Shown piece by piece: positions 23,081-36,119 of a DNA stretch of 64,000 nt. The notes under the pieces were generated by a model. It was given only the letters and a program-made list of their open reading frames with translations, made no database searches and had not been told where the DNA came from. The stretch covers positions 126,001 through 190,000 of the forward strand of contig JAJEKV010000062.1 in NCBI GenBank assembly GCA_021234155.1, given 5' to 3'. Each line of letters starts with the position of its first letter. Position 1 is the stretch's first letter. This DNA comes from Isoetes taiwanensis (taxonomy: Eukaryota; Streptophyta; Lycopodiopsida; Isoetales; Isoetaceae). Both the position numbers and the translations under genes were made by a program.

Positions 23081-23342
23081 TTAAGCAAGTACGTCATAAG
23101 TCAACTGGACTTGATAAGGTACTTCCCCCTATACTTTTAACAAAGTACTATTGCCCTCTTGTGATAGATGACGTGTTGTTTGATTATAACAAGATTTTCC
23201 TTTCGCCATGTGTTAAGCAAGCACGCCATAAGTCAACCGACTTCAAATAAGATACTTTTCCTATACTTTACCGTGTATTATTACCCGCCTGCAGGATACA
23301 TGATGTGTCAAGCTTGATTATAACGGATTTCCCCACCATGTT
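23081..23342. repeat. Tandem duplication, about 131-bp unit
   Basis: Units 23081-23212 and 23213-23342 both begin TTAAGCAAG.ACG.CATAAGTC and both contain CCTATACTTT and TTGATTATAAC. They lie just after the Helitron helicase remnant and may be its 3' noncoding part. Confidence 0.8.
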
Positions 23343-23375
23343 TGATCAAAGTGAACAAATAAAACCATCCATCGC

Positions 23376-23932
23376 GGTGATGGCCTAGTGGTAAATCCTT
23401 TGGTTATAGGTGGCCCCAGTCAGATCAAAACCCACCGACTATCATTGGGTGGTTAAAAAAAAAAAAAAAAAAGGAAGGAAATGAGATATCCATCTCAAAA
23501 CAATAAAGCACATGTGCATACCTATACATATATAGCCCGCTCAATAGACGACGTGCTACATAGTTACTATGGGATTCCCTTTACTTACATAGCGTAGAAA
23601 TGCTTATCGCATTGGCAGTATAGTGGTTAGGCTACTGGTTACGGGTATTCCCCGCCCAGGCTCAAGTGGCGGGCTCAAACCCCACTTGCTATCGATGGGT
23701 GGCATGATTGATCTATGAGAAGTGCTTATCGCAAAGAGTGGTCTAGTGGTTAGGTCGCTGGATATGGGTGTCCCCGTCCCAAGCTCAAATCCCACTGACC
23801 ATTATTGGGTGGCATGGATGATCTATGCCATGGTGATCATAGCCTGGTGGTTAGACCATTGGATATGGGTGTCCCCTTGTCCAGGTTCAAAACCCATTGG
23901 CTATTGTTGCATGACATGATTGTCAAAAAAAA
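23376..23932 (+). repeat. Cluster of tRNA-derived SINE-like units
   Basis: Four related units lie at about 23376-23478, 23605-23715, 23724-23826 and 23830-23932. Each has a pol III box A-like TGG.CTAGTGGTTAGG and, 40-50 bp later, a box B-like GGTTCAAAACC (weaker in the first and third), then CACTG.CTATTRTTGGGTGGC. The first and last units end in A-runs (16-18 and 10 bases); the second and third are joined directly by CATGATTGATCTATG-type linkers. None folds as a real tRNA, since the acceptor and anticodon arms are missing. They look like a short SINE present singly and as a three-unit tandem. Confidence 0.7.
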
Positions 23933-24139
23933 AAGGGCATCCTATAGTCGTTATGGTCAGCATCCTTCTATCGTATGGCACCGGACACGGCCAAAAAAGT
24001 GCAGTTCAAATCCCCATGTTCTAGCACGTGATAGATAAGTTGGTGAAGAGAATTTCTCAAAGGCGCCAAGGCCGCGGGATAAGTTTCTTGTAGTAATAAG
24101 TCGATCTACAATCTTTAACCAGCCGCTTATCTTTATCTT

Positions 24140-24152
24140 GCCTAACCCGACC
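24140..24152. repeat. Probable TSD of the large LINE, left copy
   Basis: GCCTAACCCGACC at 24140-24152 matches GCCTAACCCCGACTT at 32954-32968, allowing a one-base indel. The poly(T) run starts immediately after it at 24153. Confidence 0.7.
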
Positions 24153-24199
24153 TTTTTTTTTTTTTTTTTTTTTGGAGAAAAGGAAGATTTATATTACTC

Positions 24200-25479
24200 A
24201 TCAAGTAGTTACATCGAAAAATATGGGAACCATATAGGTTTCATGATTGTGCCTTTTAGCACGCATATGTATAACATCAAAATTTGGATCAAAACCTTTG
24301 TACATAGAGAAACCCACCAAGCAGCAAGAATCCTGGCCGATTTCAGAGTGGAGGATCCGAACTATAAAATCAAAGTCCGAATCGGCCTCCTCCTCATCAA
24401 TGATCACCAACCGGCCACTAGATCCACCGCCAACCAATGTCATTCCATTCGGTGGGAAAGCAAAACCAAAGAGGGGTCAAGTTTCAGAGAAAAGGATCAA
24501 AGCCTCCCATGAGCATCTTGCAAGGCTTTATGGTGATAGAACATGTCTCCGAATTGGGAGAATTGATCATCAAGAAGCGTTCTCATAGCGTAAAAAGAAA
24601 TATGTCAAGGATATGAGCTTGGTAGCCGCTAGCATGAAGGGTTTCAGCTTTGCCGATCTTGGTCAATAGTTGGTGATAGAGACCGTGAGTTGCCGGTTAT
24701 TGAAAATCTCAGAGCCGCCGCAAAATTTGACAAGTCGTGGAAGTTTGGCTTTACGCTCATCCTCCGTCAAGGCAATCAGCAGCTCTCAATATCACAAAAT
24801 GATCATTAGGGATGAGCATATCATCACAAACAAAGATATTGTGCAAACCAACAAATTTCCCTATTGACAACCAAGTACTATCATATTTATCTTGTTTATC
24901 GTTCTTATGAGCCATGGCAATCTTGAAATCTCAATTTGAAAGCTACTTTCATCCATGCAACATCCACCCTTTGATTTGAATAATTGACCCTATTCCCAGT
25001 TTCCATATGATCCATAGTGCAAATACCGCCTGATGGTGTTTAAAAATCTATTTGATCCCTTGAGGAGGTCCATGATATTGGCCCAGTTGCCTAGATTGTG
25101 GCCTTTTGATCTCAGATAAGTATCAAGCCACCTCCAAAATTCCCTGATTTTGGGGCAGTCGAACATATGATTTATGGTTTCGATCCGCTCCACAGAGCTT
25201 ACATTTGGGGTTGTCCTCCAGATCCTTGCATCTTTCAAACATATTACTACTTTGAGGGCAAAGCATTATGGATGGTTCTCCGATAAACACTTGCACTTTA
25301 GGTTGAGAATAGGATTTCCAATTATTTCTCAATATGTTTATGAGGTGTTTGTTTGGTACATGCCATTTGGTAGCCTGAATGAAGGATTTGTTTAAGGCCA
25401 GCACCTTATATCCTAAAGCCACTTTATAATGATCAGAGTTCATTATATGCCGCCTGGATTCTTGGGGCCGTGTATTCAC
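24200..25479 (-). pseudogene. LINE zinc-binding C-terminal region
   Basis: The minus strand shows segments of the zinc-binding region that ends plant LINE ORF2 proteins: QPKVQVFIGEP, CKLCGADRN (about 25220) and, in another frame, ETINHMFDCPKIREFW (about 25165-25120). These supply C-x2-C and H-x4-C ligands. The pieces are separated by a frameshift near 25200. Confidence 0.7.
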
Positions 25480-26439
25480 TTTGGATCAAGCTAGCAACAT
25501 TCATAATGGTATCAAAGATCATTTTGTCTATTTTCTTGCCATTTATTACCCGCTTTTATATATTCCCGCTTATGCCACTTGTCCCCATCCCACGATGTTG
25601 AAGTTGAGTTATCCCCGCTTCTTCCATTTCTTCCATATTTGGGGTGTTTGAGAGCCCAAATGAGACTTCATTCTCTAGGTGGTGACCAAAAAAAAGGAGA
25701 AATTAGCAATCACAAAGCTGATCTCCTTGTGGTCGAATTCCTTCTTCAACTAAGTTCCATGCTTCAAATATTTTCCTCATAAGTGGGGAAGTATTGGGGC
25801 ACATAATTAAATTGATAATAAATAGAATCGTGGATGTGGTGAGCATATTTTTTCATCCCAAAGGGTCTCATAATCCGCAACCAAGATCGATATAAACTCC
25901 ATGGTCGGGAATTCCACCATTTATTGCTTTCCATACATACTTGGCCCCTAAGGCTTGACTGTTTTTGGAGAATTTTCGTGCCCGTGACCTTCCTTTTTAC
26001 TATGTGTGATTTCTTCCCATCTAACAAAATGCATACCTTTCCAAATGTACTTTCTAGACATTTTTCGATGTCATTGTAGGTTTCTTTGTTTGCAATGAGG
26101 GCGTAAGAGAAGTAGACATGGGTGCCCGGGATTCAAAAGGCCAAGACATGGGTGCCGCCAAGACAACATTGGCAATTAACTCTGCCAAAGAAAGGATAGG
26201 TGGGGAGAGAGATAGAAGTTTTTCCCATTCTATTTACTATAGGTCTCTAGACCTCTTTGTTTGGAAGATTGATAGCCAGAGGGAGACCAAGAAGAGTGAT
26301 GGCTTGATTGGCGGATTGACCTTGATTCCCTTAGTGTCTATATTATCTCAAGGGCACCCCCACAAAATAATCGCATTTGTTCAGATTAAGGTGGACTCCC
26401 CGAGACAGGGCAAAAATTGTATACTATCCAGAGAGCATT

Positions 26440-27140
26440 GAAGCTGCTCGATTGGCTTTAGAAGAATAAAGGTGTCATCGATATTGCATTATAGTAAGTC
26501 GCTTGTCCCAATTCTCGCATTTGAATTCCTTGAATCAACCCTTGCATTTGCAAACCTTGACTACTCTAGTGAGCATTTCCAGTACACAGAGAAATGATAT
26601 GGAGCCAAAGGGGCATCCTTGTTCCACCCCTTTTTCCGATAGGGAAAAATTGCTAGGGGAACCATTTATAACCGCATTAGAGGAAGGAAGCAAGACCGTT
26701 AAGAGCCATGATTTTGTCTATAAGAGTGTGATGGATACCTATATGTGCCATTGCTTTTTTTAAGAAGGGCCGTTATAGTATCATAGGCTCTTCTAAAGTC
26801 TAATTTGAGCAGCATACAATTTTGCTCGACAAATTTATTCCAAAGGTATTGCTTCACCGGCAAAGAATGTAATTGTCAAGAATAAATCTACCGTGATAGA
26901 AAACCCACCGGCAAAATACCGACCGATTTGTGGAGGTGCATGAGAATCCTGCAGCTAACAACTTTGCAATGATTTTGTAGGTAGTATTTGTCAAAGATAT
27001 TGGTCTCCGGGCCATTTATTTTGGCTGGGGTTTTGACTTTTGGGATTAAGGTGATAAAACGAATTGAATGCGTGGTAAAGAGAGGCTGCATCCCAAGCTC
27101 CTTTTAATGAACTCCATAAAGTCTTTTTTCATGATCACCC
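26440..27140 (-). pseudogene. LINE reverse transcriptase remnant
   Basis: Seen on the minus strand: ITLIPKVKTPAKINGPETNI at 27060-27000, KVVSCRILMHLHKSVGILPV near 26950, LLKLDFRRAYDT (first catalytic Asp) near 26800, a GC-P-GS block near 26610, and a degenerate YADD box reading YRDDTFILL near 26480. These are the ordered RT blocks of an L1-type element, spread over several frames. Confidence 0.8.
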
Positions 27141-27141
27141 G

Positions 27142-27960
27142 TAAAAGCCAAAAAGAATTGTGGGGAAAGCCATCCGCCCGGGCTTTTCCCCTTCTCCATG
27201 TCTTTCAAGACTTGTAGCACCTCTTTTTCATCGTGGTAGCCATCCATATCTTCCTCCATAGGAATGGTTTTCGAATGTTATTGAAGAACCCGCTCATATT
27301 CTCCCTCTTCTTGAGCATTGTGTTGGGTGTCCTTGAACATATTTTTGTAATCGCTCCGTAAACTCGCTTTTTAATGTTTCTCTCATCTTCTATTTTCTCC
27401 ATTTTCTTTTTCCGTGAACCGTAATAGCATTATTAATTAATTTGTTTTTAGCCACTCAAAGAAATATTTGAGCTGCCTATATCCATTTTATTGTAATGAC
27501 ATTTTTGGCCCTTAAGGCCATACCCCTTTGCTTTTTTCTTCAATGGCTTTGATACTATTTTCCAAATGGGACTTCCCCGCTTGTGCGTTAGCACATAGAG
27601 GAGTGATCTCGAGTTTTTGCCTGATTTCTTTCATTTCCTTTTAGGAGGTTATTCTTCTTCAATACATTTTCTCTCTTAGCCTTTCCCCATTCCTTGATCC
27701 GGTTTTTGCAGTTTTAGTTTATTGCTAAATTCTCTCATAGATTGATGACTCCCCACAAAGATGTCGGGTAAGATAAAAACTTCAACTCGAGGTAAAATTG
27801 AGTTCCCTAGGAGGGAGCAGTTGAATTTGAAGGGGAAATGGTAGGTTTGGAGGTTCTATGAGTGTCTGGAAAATCCATAATTTGAGGGAAATGGTCTGAC
27901 AGAATATTTCCTTCATCACCTGTGACTATGCAAGCTATCCGTGACCGAATATTTAGGTTT
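27142..27960 (-). other. LINE linker between endonuclease and RT
   Basis: This segment lies between the recognisable endonuclease and RT blocks of the same element. It is basic and helix-like in parts (KIEDERNIKKRVYGAITKIC at 27390-27330), as such linkers usually are, and is heavily frameshifted. Confidence 0.5.
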
Positions 27961-27969
27961 GTAACATAA

Positions 27970-28176
27970 AACCTATCTAAAGTACAAGAGGGTTCTCCCC
28001 GCTCCCCTTTTTATTGACCAAGTGTATTTGGCATTGGCTGAAGGAATGTACAGCAGGTTTGTATCATGCAAGAGATTATCCCATTCTGTTCTCTCTACTC
28101 TAGACATATTGATTTTCTTTCCTAATTTGAGGTCCCAATGGGGGGTATTGTTTAAGTCACCACCCAAGATCCAGGG
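27970..28176 (-). pseudogene. LINE endonuclease, C-terminal half
   Basis: GGDLNNTPHWDLKLG followed by NAKYTWS is the phosphodiesterase GxDxN block of LINE endonucleases. It continues the N-terminal half found at 30163-30550. The two halves were separated by the nested LINE. The join is one base out of frame, so the host copy was either already broken or has since lost a base. Confidence 0.85.
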
Positions 28177-28186
28177 CTTTTGTATT
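28177..28186. repeat. TSD of the nested LINE, left copy
   Basis: CTTTTGTATT at 28177-28186 is repeated exactly at 30153-30162, flanking the nested element. The poly(T) tract overlaps its right end. Confidence 0.88.
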
Positions 28187-30152
28187 TTTTTTTTGAAGAA
28201 TATAAGAATATATTAAACCACTAGAATGCGATCAAGTACAATGATAAGTGTGGTGCTAAGAAATGAAGCGCCCATCATGATCCACAATCAGAGGGAATGT
28301 CGACCAAATTTCCCGCTTAATCGCGGCTGCATAAGCTTGAGACTTGGTACCGCCACAACTTATGCCTCAAAGATTGGAACCAACCGAAAAGGGCTAAGCA
28401 TCGCATTCGAAAGACCTTCGCCTCCGCCTTTTCCAAATCAGCCACAAAAGCCAAGCTCGCATAAATGAAACGCTGCCACACGCCCACCGCTAGGAAGGAC
28501 TCCCAAGAGAATCTTCTCGATCGCATAATGAAGCCCCAAAGAGGGCTCTCACCTGCACCAAGCTGCCCCTACCTCCAGGCATAGGACAAAGCAAAGGTTT
28601 CAATGGTCTCACGTCAGCCTCCCACATAAAGGGCATGTTTACCTACACGAGGCTTGAACCTGTGGACTCGGACATTCACCCCGAGGCTACGGTGCAAGAT
28701 CTACCACAAAAGGGTACGGGATTTTAGGAGGAGGCAATGTATTCCATGCCCACCTCCACATGGCGGGCCACTTACTCCTCGGAAGCTTAAGTGACCACTT
28801 ATCCGAAGCGGCAACGTGTCCCAAGCGCTAGGAGCCCATAAGCCGATGCTACAAACCGAGATGCATCAAGTCCACTATGCGACTTCCAAACGCGATTGAC
28901 TTGAGAAGACAACCGCAATGGAATAGCATTGGCAATTCTGGCCCAAGTCCATATGTCCCACCATCGGGCCAAATCTCTCCCTAAAACTCCCATGGCGCCG
29001 TGATGACCCTCCCAATACCAGTCACGATGGATGTTACCCCCGCAGCAATCCATCGGGCGCCGAAAACACGGGGTGTAAGGAAGAGGCCAAGGGAGATGCA
29101 GAGTCCAAGGGTACCCGCAGAAAGGGCGATGAGGCTACCATACATCCAAGTAGGGTCCAATGAAAAGAGAACCTTGACCACCTTCCAGCCTTCGTGAGAC
29201 CCTTAAGAAAAGGCGAAGCATGAGGGAATGGCCGCGAAATCCTCAAACAGAGCCCACGGCAACGAGCCTAATAGCCGGGCTTCCCAAACACAATAGAGTG
29301 ACGGCGGACTGTACTAACAGAGCTAAACCTGGGACTGTTGTTCCGCAACAAACTGCCGGAGATGAATTTTGACACCGTAACCTTCGTGGTGCAACGACAC
29401 ATCAAGCATACCCAAACCCCCACTGCCTGGGACGCACACACTTCCACCATGCGACCTTCAATCTGTAGCCCCCTCCTCATTCCCTCCCCAAACAAAATTG
29501 CGAATGGTGTCATCCAACTCCTTAACCACACTTTCTCGCCAGTATGCAGGAGGTCACAGAACATGAGTGCTACAGAGCAATCGACTTAGCTACCGCAATC
29601 CTACCACCATGGTGAGTTTACTTCCCTCCACCAATTCAAATGTCGCTAAGATTCTCAGAATGTCTCCGCCCAAATTGCCCTAGCATTAATGTCCAAGCCA
29701 AATGGTATGCCTAATGCTTTGGCAGTAGTGGGTGGTGTGCGGTGTTAGAGCCCGTGGAAACCGACTCAACCACGCAGAGGAGGTTCCTCCAAGATCTACA
29801 TGGCCGAGCACTTCACCCGCTTAAGCAAGCATCCCTGGTAAAGAAAAGGCATCCAAAATATTCTTGGTCTGCTTGGAGATTGGACTCGTCTGCATGAAGA
29901 AAGAGGAATGTATCATCCGCAAATTGACTGCAAACCTGCTGCGACCCATCATCCATGCGGAGACCTTGCACCACATTGTCGCAGAATTGCCACCGAAAAA
30001 AGTCATGCGAGAGAGCTTCGCCACTATAGTGAACAAGAAGGGGCCAACGGACATCCTCGCTTAATGCCTCGCCCCAATCGAGAAGATTGAAGAGGTCTCA
30101 CCCCTCGACACTTCACTGTCGCCCTAGCAGACACAAAAGACTGTCGCCCAGT
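28187..30152 (-). mobile_element. 5'-truncated LINE nested in the larger LINE
   Basis: It reads on the minus strand, with a poly(A) tail (about 8-10 T) at 28185-28194, and is truncated at 30152 inside the RT. RT residues are visible: GIKRGCPLAP near 30070 and the catalytic box FADDTFLFL near 29925-29900. About 1.5 kb of decayed zinc-binding/3' region follows. Blocks such as CATGAGTGCTACAG (29562; also 2653 in the other LINE) show it belongs to the same family as 1208-3472. A 10-bp TSD and the split endonuclease of the host LINE prove the nesting order. Confidence 0.9.
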
Positions 30153-30162
30153 CTTTTGTATT
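30153..30162. repeat. TSD of the nested LINE, right copy
   Basis: This is an exact copy of 28177-28186, at the truncated 5' end of the nested LINE. Confidence 0.88.
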
Positions 30163-30550
30163 GTTCTGGATAGCCATCCAATGTTTGATTTCCTCCCAGA
30201 TTGGGGCTCTCTCACTGGGTTCTGTGGGAGCATAAACATTTATTATTCCCAGCAATTGACCATGCATATCAATAGATATGCTGTGCCATCTGTTTGAAGG
30301 GCTACAATAGGATGAGACCACATTTAGGGTGGTCCAGAACATAGCTAGACCACCTTTGGTGCCATCAGCAGTAGTATGTTTTATCCAGCTCCTTTGTGTA
30401 TCCACCCCCTAAATTGGAGGCTTCAAATTGAGGTAAGTGATGCTCTTGAATCATAAGGAGGTCTGCTTTTGTAATTTCCGCCAAAGCAATGAATCTCCTT
30501 CTCTTTATGGGGCCCTTGATTCCCCTGACATTCCAAGAAATGATCTTCAT
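30163..30550 (-). pseudogene. LINE ORF2 start: endonuclease, N-terminal half
   Basis: ATG at 30550 begins MKIISWNVRGIKGPIKRRR, the canonical start of plant LINE ORF2 endonucleases. The catalytic Glu block follows (IQEHHLPQF, about 30450), then in a shifted frame KGGLAMFW and IINVYAPTEPSERAPIW (about 30340-30220). The frame is shifted near 30390 and then interrupted by the nested element. Confidence 0.88.
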
Positions 30551-30675
30551 TTTGAGTGAATGGGCAAGCAGCTATTGGGCAGACCTTTTAACAGGATTTG
30601 GTCCTAATTGTATTGGAAGCAGGCCCATTGTAGTTGGGATCTTTTTGATAGATCTTTCTCTGTTTCCTAGATTTC

Positions 30676-32661
30676 CTATTGATAGTCACTAAGCTTGTCC
30701 AAATCCTTAGGTATGCTGCCTAGGTCCTCATCTTCTGTCATTCCTATCTCATCTTCTACTGTGGCCCAGAATTTAGAGAGTATTGGAGTGCCGCTCACTC
30801 TTCTATCTTTGGAAACACAGGATCCAGGGTCTGTAATATTCAAATCCTTAAGGGATTGGATACTTACCTGGACAGAAGCATCTTTATCATCCATTGAGAC
30901 TCCTTGATTTTGCTCTCCTAGATATTCCTCCAAAGCCTCTGCAACAAAACGTTCAACACAAGCAGCATACCTACCATCATCTTTACAATGAATGAAAGCC
31001 TGTAAAAATGAGACATTATCCTCAAAGATGCTCTTTGATTCTCGGCCGTGGGAGGGTATTTGGCTATGGGGTGAGGTGTTTGGGGAGTTGTTTGGGGAGC
31101 TGGTTTGACATGGTGCAATGGAATTAGTGGCTTCAGACCGAGATACAATTTCCAAAGAGTGTCCTGACTCAGACTGTGATTTTCTTCCCAGATCTTCCTT
31201 GAGTTCACTTCCTTTCCTGTGTTTACTCGGGGAGGTTAGTGTCCTTCCCTGTGGCGTGTCTGGAGTATTTAGTATCTCTGTGTCTTCTTGGGCTTCCCCG
31301 TATTAAGCAGACTGCACTCTATTGCCTCAGATCATAGTCTTCCCAATTGAATACATCTTCTGTTTGAGTTGTTTCAGCCTCTGTCCTGTCCTTTTCACTA
31401 GCAGTGCTTAAATCTTGGGTCTGAGGTCCTTCCTGATTCGGGTTCATGTTAGTGTGAGACCCTTCTGTTGTGTTTCCTCTTAGGTGTAACTCTCATTACT
31501 GTCTCTAACTCTCGGGTTCTCTCAATATATATCCCGCTTTGGTGGGCTATCTTTGTTGAATTTAGCAACCGGTCCTTTTCCGCAAAAATGAAACTCCTTT
31601 GTCAGAATGTGTTGAAGGTCCGCTGTGCTGATTTTTTCCCCTCCTTCTTCTCTTCAAAAGCCTGCAGTATCCTTTGCGAGAGGTCCCAATTAGCTTGCCT
31701 GATACGTTCCCTATCTTGTCTTTTCCTCTGTAATTTTCTATAGTTTTCTTTATGCTCCGTGTGTCTCCCTGATTTGTCAGAATCCAAGGCCATTTTATCC
31801 TTTTGGGGGCCATAGTCACAGTTATATCCGTTTTCCTGTGCCTGTCGCACTCTTCTGTCAGGTTGATACTTTCTGCTCCTTTGTGTATCCTCTGAATCTC
31901 CACTGTTACTCCTCGGGCTGCACCTGCCACCTCCATGGAACATTTTTCCACAGATGCCACAACCGTGGAGGCCACTCCAATTCAACAAGAAGACCCTTAG
32001 TTCCAAACAGATCAACATAGGTCACTTCTCGGGGAATGGGTTTGAGCAAATCAATTTGGACGTAAACAATTGGTGGTCTGTCTGGTCGGAATGTTGCAGA
32101 GATGAAATGGCCAATGGTATTGAAGATTGCTTTGAAGCAGTCCTCGTTCCAGTAGATGGGGTTGAGACCGTGGGGTTGCATGAAGACTGTGACCGGGAGA
32201 GACTTGGGGAAGGTAGGATCAAAATGATATTCCCATTTCTGGAACTTGATTTGATATCCTTTGTGTATGATTCGGCTTTTCTTCAGCAGATCAAGAGCAG
32301 CTTCCTGGGATGTCAACTCAACCATGAAGAAAGGAAATTGCAACCAATATATAGATGCAATCTGCACATTCTTATTTAGGGAGTATATTTGTTTGGCTAT
32401 TTCGTTTAGGTTGAATCCTTCCTTTTCCGTCCAACCAATAACTGCATTTTTCTGTAGAAGATGAAGTTTGTTTCGGGTGGATTGAAAATCCAGCTTAATA
32501 CCTTTGGTGAAATCTTCGTCTGGAGCATGAATAAACTTCTGTTGTCGGAGAATGTTCATCCACTCTGGGTTCGTGAAGATAGGTGCAACAGGTCTCGGCA
32601 GTTCCGGCTCTTCTTCACGAGTGATGTTATCCCATTCTGGAATTCCTTGATTCTGAAGCAC
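30676..32661 (-). pseudogene. LINE ORF1 remnant with zinc knuckle
   Basis: The longest intact piece (32661-31906) is a 250-residue RNA-binding-type region with FFMVELTSQEAALDLLKKSR and VYVQIDLLKPIPREVTYVDL, as in the ORF1 proteins of plant L1 elements. A frame change near 31975 leads to CGICGKMFHGGGRC, a C-x2-C-x4-H-x4-C zinc knuckle. An acidic tail follows (31155-30676), ending just upstream of the ORF2 start. ORF1 proteins bind element RNA and are needed for transposition. At least three shifts disable this copy. Confidence 0.8.
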
Positions 32662-32953
32662 GCCATATCTAGACTCCCGAATTGTATGAAGTCCTTTGGA
32701 TCAGGGATGAGCGCTCTTGTTGCATTCGGAAAAACCTTTGGGGTGAAGGATACCTTTGGTACGGCCATGGCACAGATTTATGGGGGACTGCAGGAGCAGT
32801 CTTTTGGGGAAGAGAGACAGGCGAATTAGGGATGTGACCTTTGAGAGGTTCGAGGCTGGACTGATCTGGGGGGATGGGATGGATTCGAGAAGTGACAGGC
32901 AGTTGATCTGCAAGAAACGTAACCTTACATGGAGAGCGCCTCCCGCCTTCTCC

Positions 32954-32968
32954 GCCTAACCCCGACTT
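32954..32968. repeat. Probable TSD of the large LINE, right copy
   Basis: GCCTAACCCCGACTT pairs with 24140-24152 apart from a one-base indel. It places the element's 5' end at about 32953. Confidence 0.7.
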
Positions 32969-34319
<1,351 letters not shown>

Positions 34320-36119
34320 GTTAAAGCAAATGCCCCGCCTCTTGGCCTTGCCTCAGCTCGGCCACGTACCGCCATAGCCCGCTTAGCCCTCGCCGTGACC
34401 GACAAGCTCCCCCGCCATAGCCTAAACTCTGTTGACGTACATGCCCCCGGGCCATGGCTACGTATGCAGCCCGTAACCGCCACTCACCCCTAGTGCGTGA
34501 GCTTCCACGTAACTACAAGACCCCACCTCGCAAACCCCAAAGACAGCTCGCCGACTCTCCCGCAGCCGAAAGCCCCGCCTGAAAACGAAACCAAGAAGGG
34601 CCACCAAGGAAGCGCCCCGCGCGCACGCGCCAGCGGACAAGGAGAGACATCTCCATGAAGAAGGAGGCCCGCCAGGTCCGAACAAAACAGCCGCTCCGGG
34701 CAGCCTCTGTTATCGCCAGGTTCCACAGGCCCCCTCCATTGGCGTAACCTTGGGCCGCCATCCAAGCCGGGTTGAGGTTAATAGTGCCCGTGAGATTAAG
34801 TGGGCCTCGAGATTCGGAGATGGAGTCCGCAACATCCCACGGTTGGCGCAGACAGCTGGTGTTAGTGAAACAACAGATCACCGAAGTTGAGACCCAAGCA
34901 CATCACCGGACGACAAGATCCGCTTTGGTGCACTCTAAGAGACAAAGAAGACCGCGTGTGTCATGACATGCAGTGCGCATGGGTACCCGGATGCTACGAG
35001 ACAGACAGTGGACCGGAAGAGCCGGTGACACTTGCAATCACGCCTCACCGCAGATCGAGGTTGATGAGGCCAATGCTACGGCACGACGCCGCAAAGCCAC
35101 ACTCCGCTTGAAGTTGAGAGGCTACCGCTTGAAGATACGTACAGTCACTTGGAAGTTAACCGATGAAAGATCGAAGCGTCACTCTTTCCTGAGAAGGATT
35201 TGGGATCGGACCGGAAATGCGAGTCTGGATCCGCCGCTGCCCAAAGAAGGCAAGGCCTCTAGGCGAGGCGCATGAACAACGGGCGACCGCACACACGCGG
35301 AGATGGCAAGACAGACCAAGCTTGCAAAGCCGAGCCCGCATTCTCGTGAAACGAAGCCGCAGCATTACGACACCGATTACCGCCAAGCCCAACAACCCTT
35401 GCAAGGCGTCAATGGGGTCACCTCGGTCAACTCCGAGCGTCTGCACTGCCGCCCCGCCTCACAGACCATCATCACGCTGCGTCGCCACTAGGCCGTGGGC
35501 GGCCGCCCTCACGGGCGTTGAGCTCGTGGCGCAAGCTGCATGAAACCACAACGAGGGTAGTTTGGGGCCTGCTTGGGAGTCGGGAGAGAATCTCACCCGG
35601 AAGATACACATACGTATCCTTTTGGACGATGACGTTTCTGGTGGTCCACACTGCTTCGAGTTATGCGACCAGCCGGTGTAGGGGTCCAAATACCAGGCCC
35701 TGTGGTAGTGAATGGTGTTCACGGTTGCGGATGCCGCGAAGTTCGAGAGGCCATACTGCAGCCAGGGCGGTCCATCAGAGGGCACATCTTTTGTATGGCC
35801 GGGATCTTACTCGATTAGCGGGAGGAGGCACGCGAGGGAGTTCGCCAGGTCGAGGACGCCTCGCCCTTGATCGACCAAATGCCGCAGCTGCACTGCCGCC
35901 CAAATGCTACCCTTTTGCCGCTCCGCCCCCCCGATCCTCCATGTCGCCCCTACAACTCAGCTCGCTCCCCGCCGCCAAATCCACCGCCCCCGCCGCCTCG
36001 CTTCTACTTGTCCGGGTCGCCCCCTCAACTCCGCCTCCCGCCGCTCCGCTGGCCGTCCATCCGCGACACACACTACACAAGCATCTCGACGCTCAATAGG
36101 AATTGTGCCTCCGGTGGTG

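Larger units (their letters stand above)
16480..23345 (+). mobile_element. Decayed autonomous-type Helitron
   Basis: The region carries, in order on the plus strand, a repetitive N-terminal region, a Helitron-like replication-initiator (Rep) region and a PIF1-type helicase, which together define an autonomous Helitron. All parts are broken by stops and shifts. Noncoding tandem repeats lie on both sides (16499-16960 and 23081-23342). I could not place the true ends: no convincing 5'-TC start or 3' hairpin plus CTRR end was found by eye. The limits given cover the coding region plus flanking repeats and are approximate. Confidence 0.75.
24153..32953 (-). mobile_element. Near full-length LINE with a nested insertion
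   Basis: Reading on the minus strand from 32953 it has ORF1 with a zinc knuckle, an apurinic-type endonuclease, RT, a zinc-binding C-terminal region and a poly(A) tail (21 T on the plus strand at 24153-24173). An imperfect TSD brackets it. Another LINE is inserted at 28187-30152 within the endonuclease. Without that insertion, the length is about 6.8 kb, typical of plant L1-type elements. All reading frames contain shifts or stops, so it is inactive. The long uninterrupted A-tail suggests it is not extremely old, although tails can also re-expand. Confidence 0.9.

Noticed and set aside
23605-23932. True tRNA genes in the box A/box B units
   Set aside because: The acceptor stem and anticodon arm cannot be formed in any of the units; only the promoter-like boxes resemble tRNA.
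24153-24173. Poly(T) as an independent simple repeat
   Set aside because: Its position exactly between the TSD and the LINE 3' end shows it is the element's poly(A) tail.
24247-24588. Plus-strand open frame of 113 codons
   Set aside because: It is the antisense of the LINE zinc-binding/3' region, with no domain of its own.
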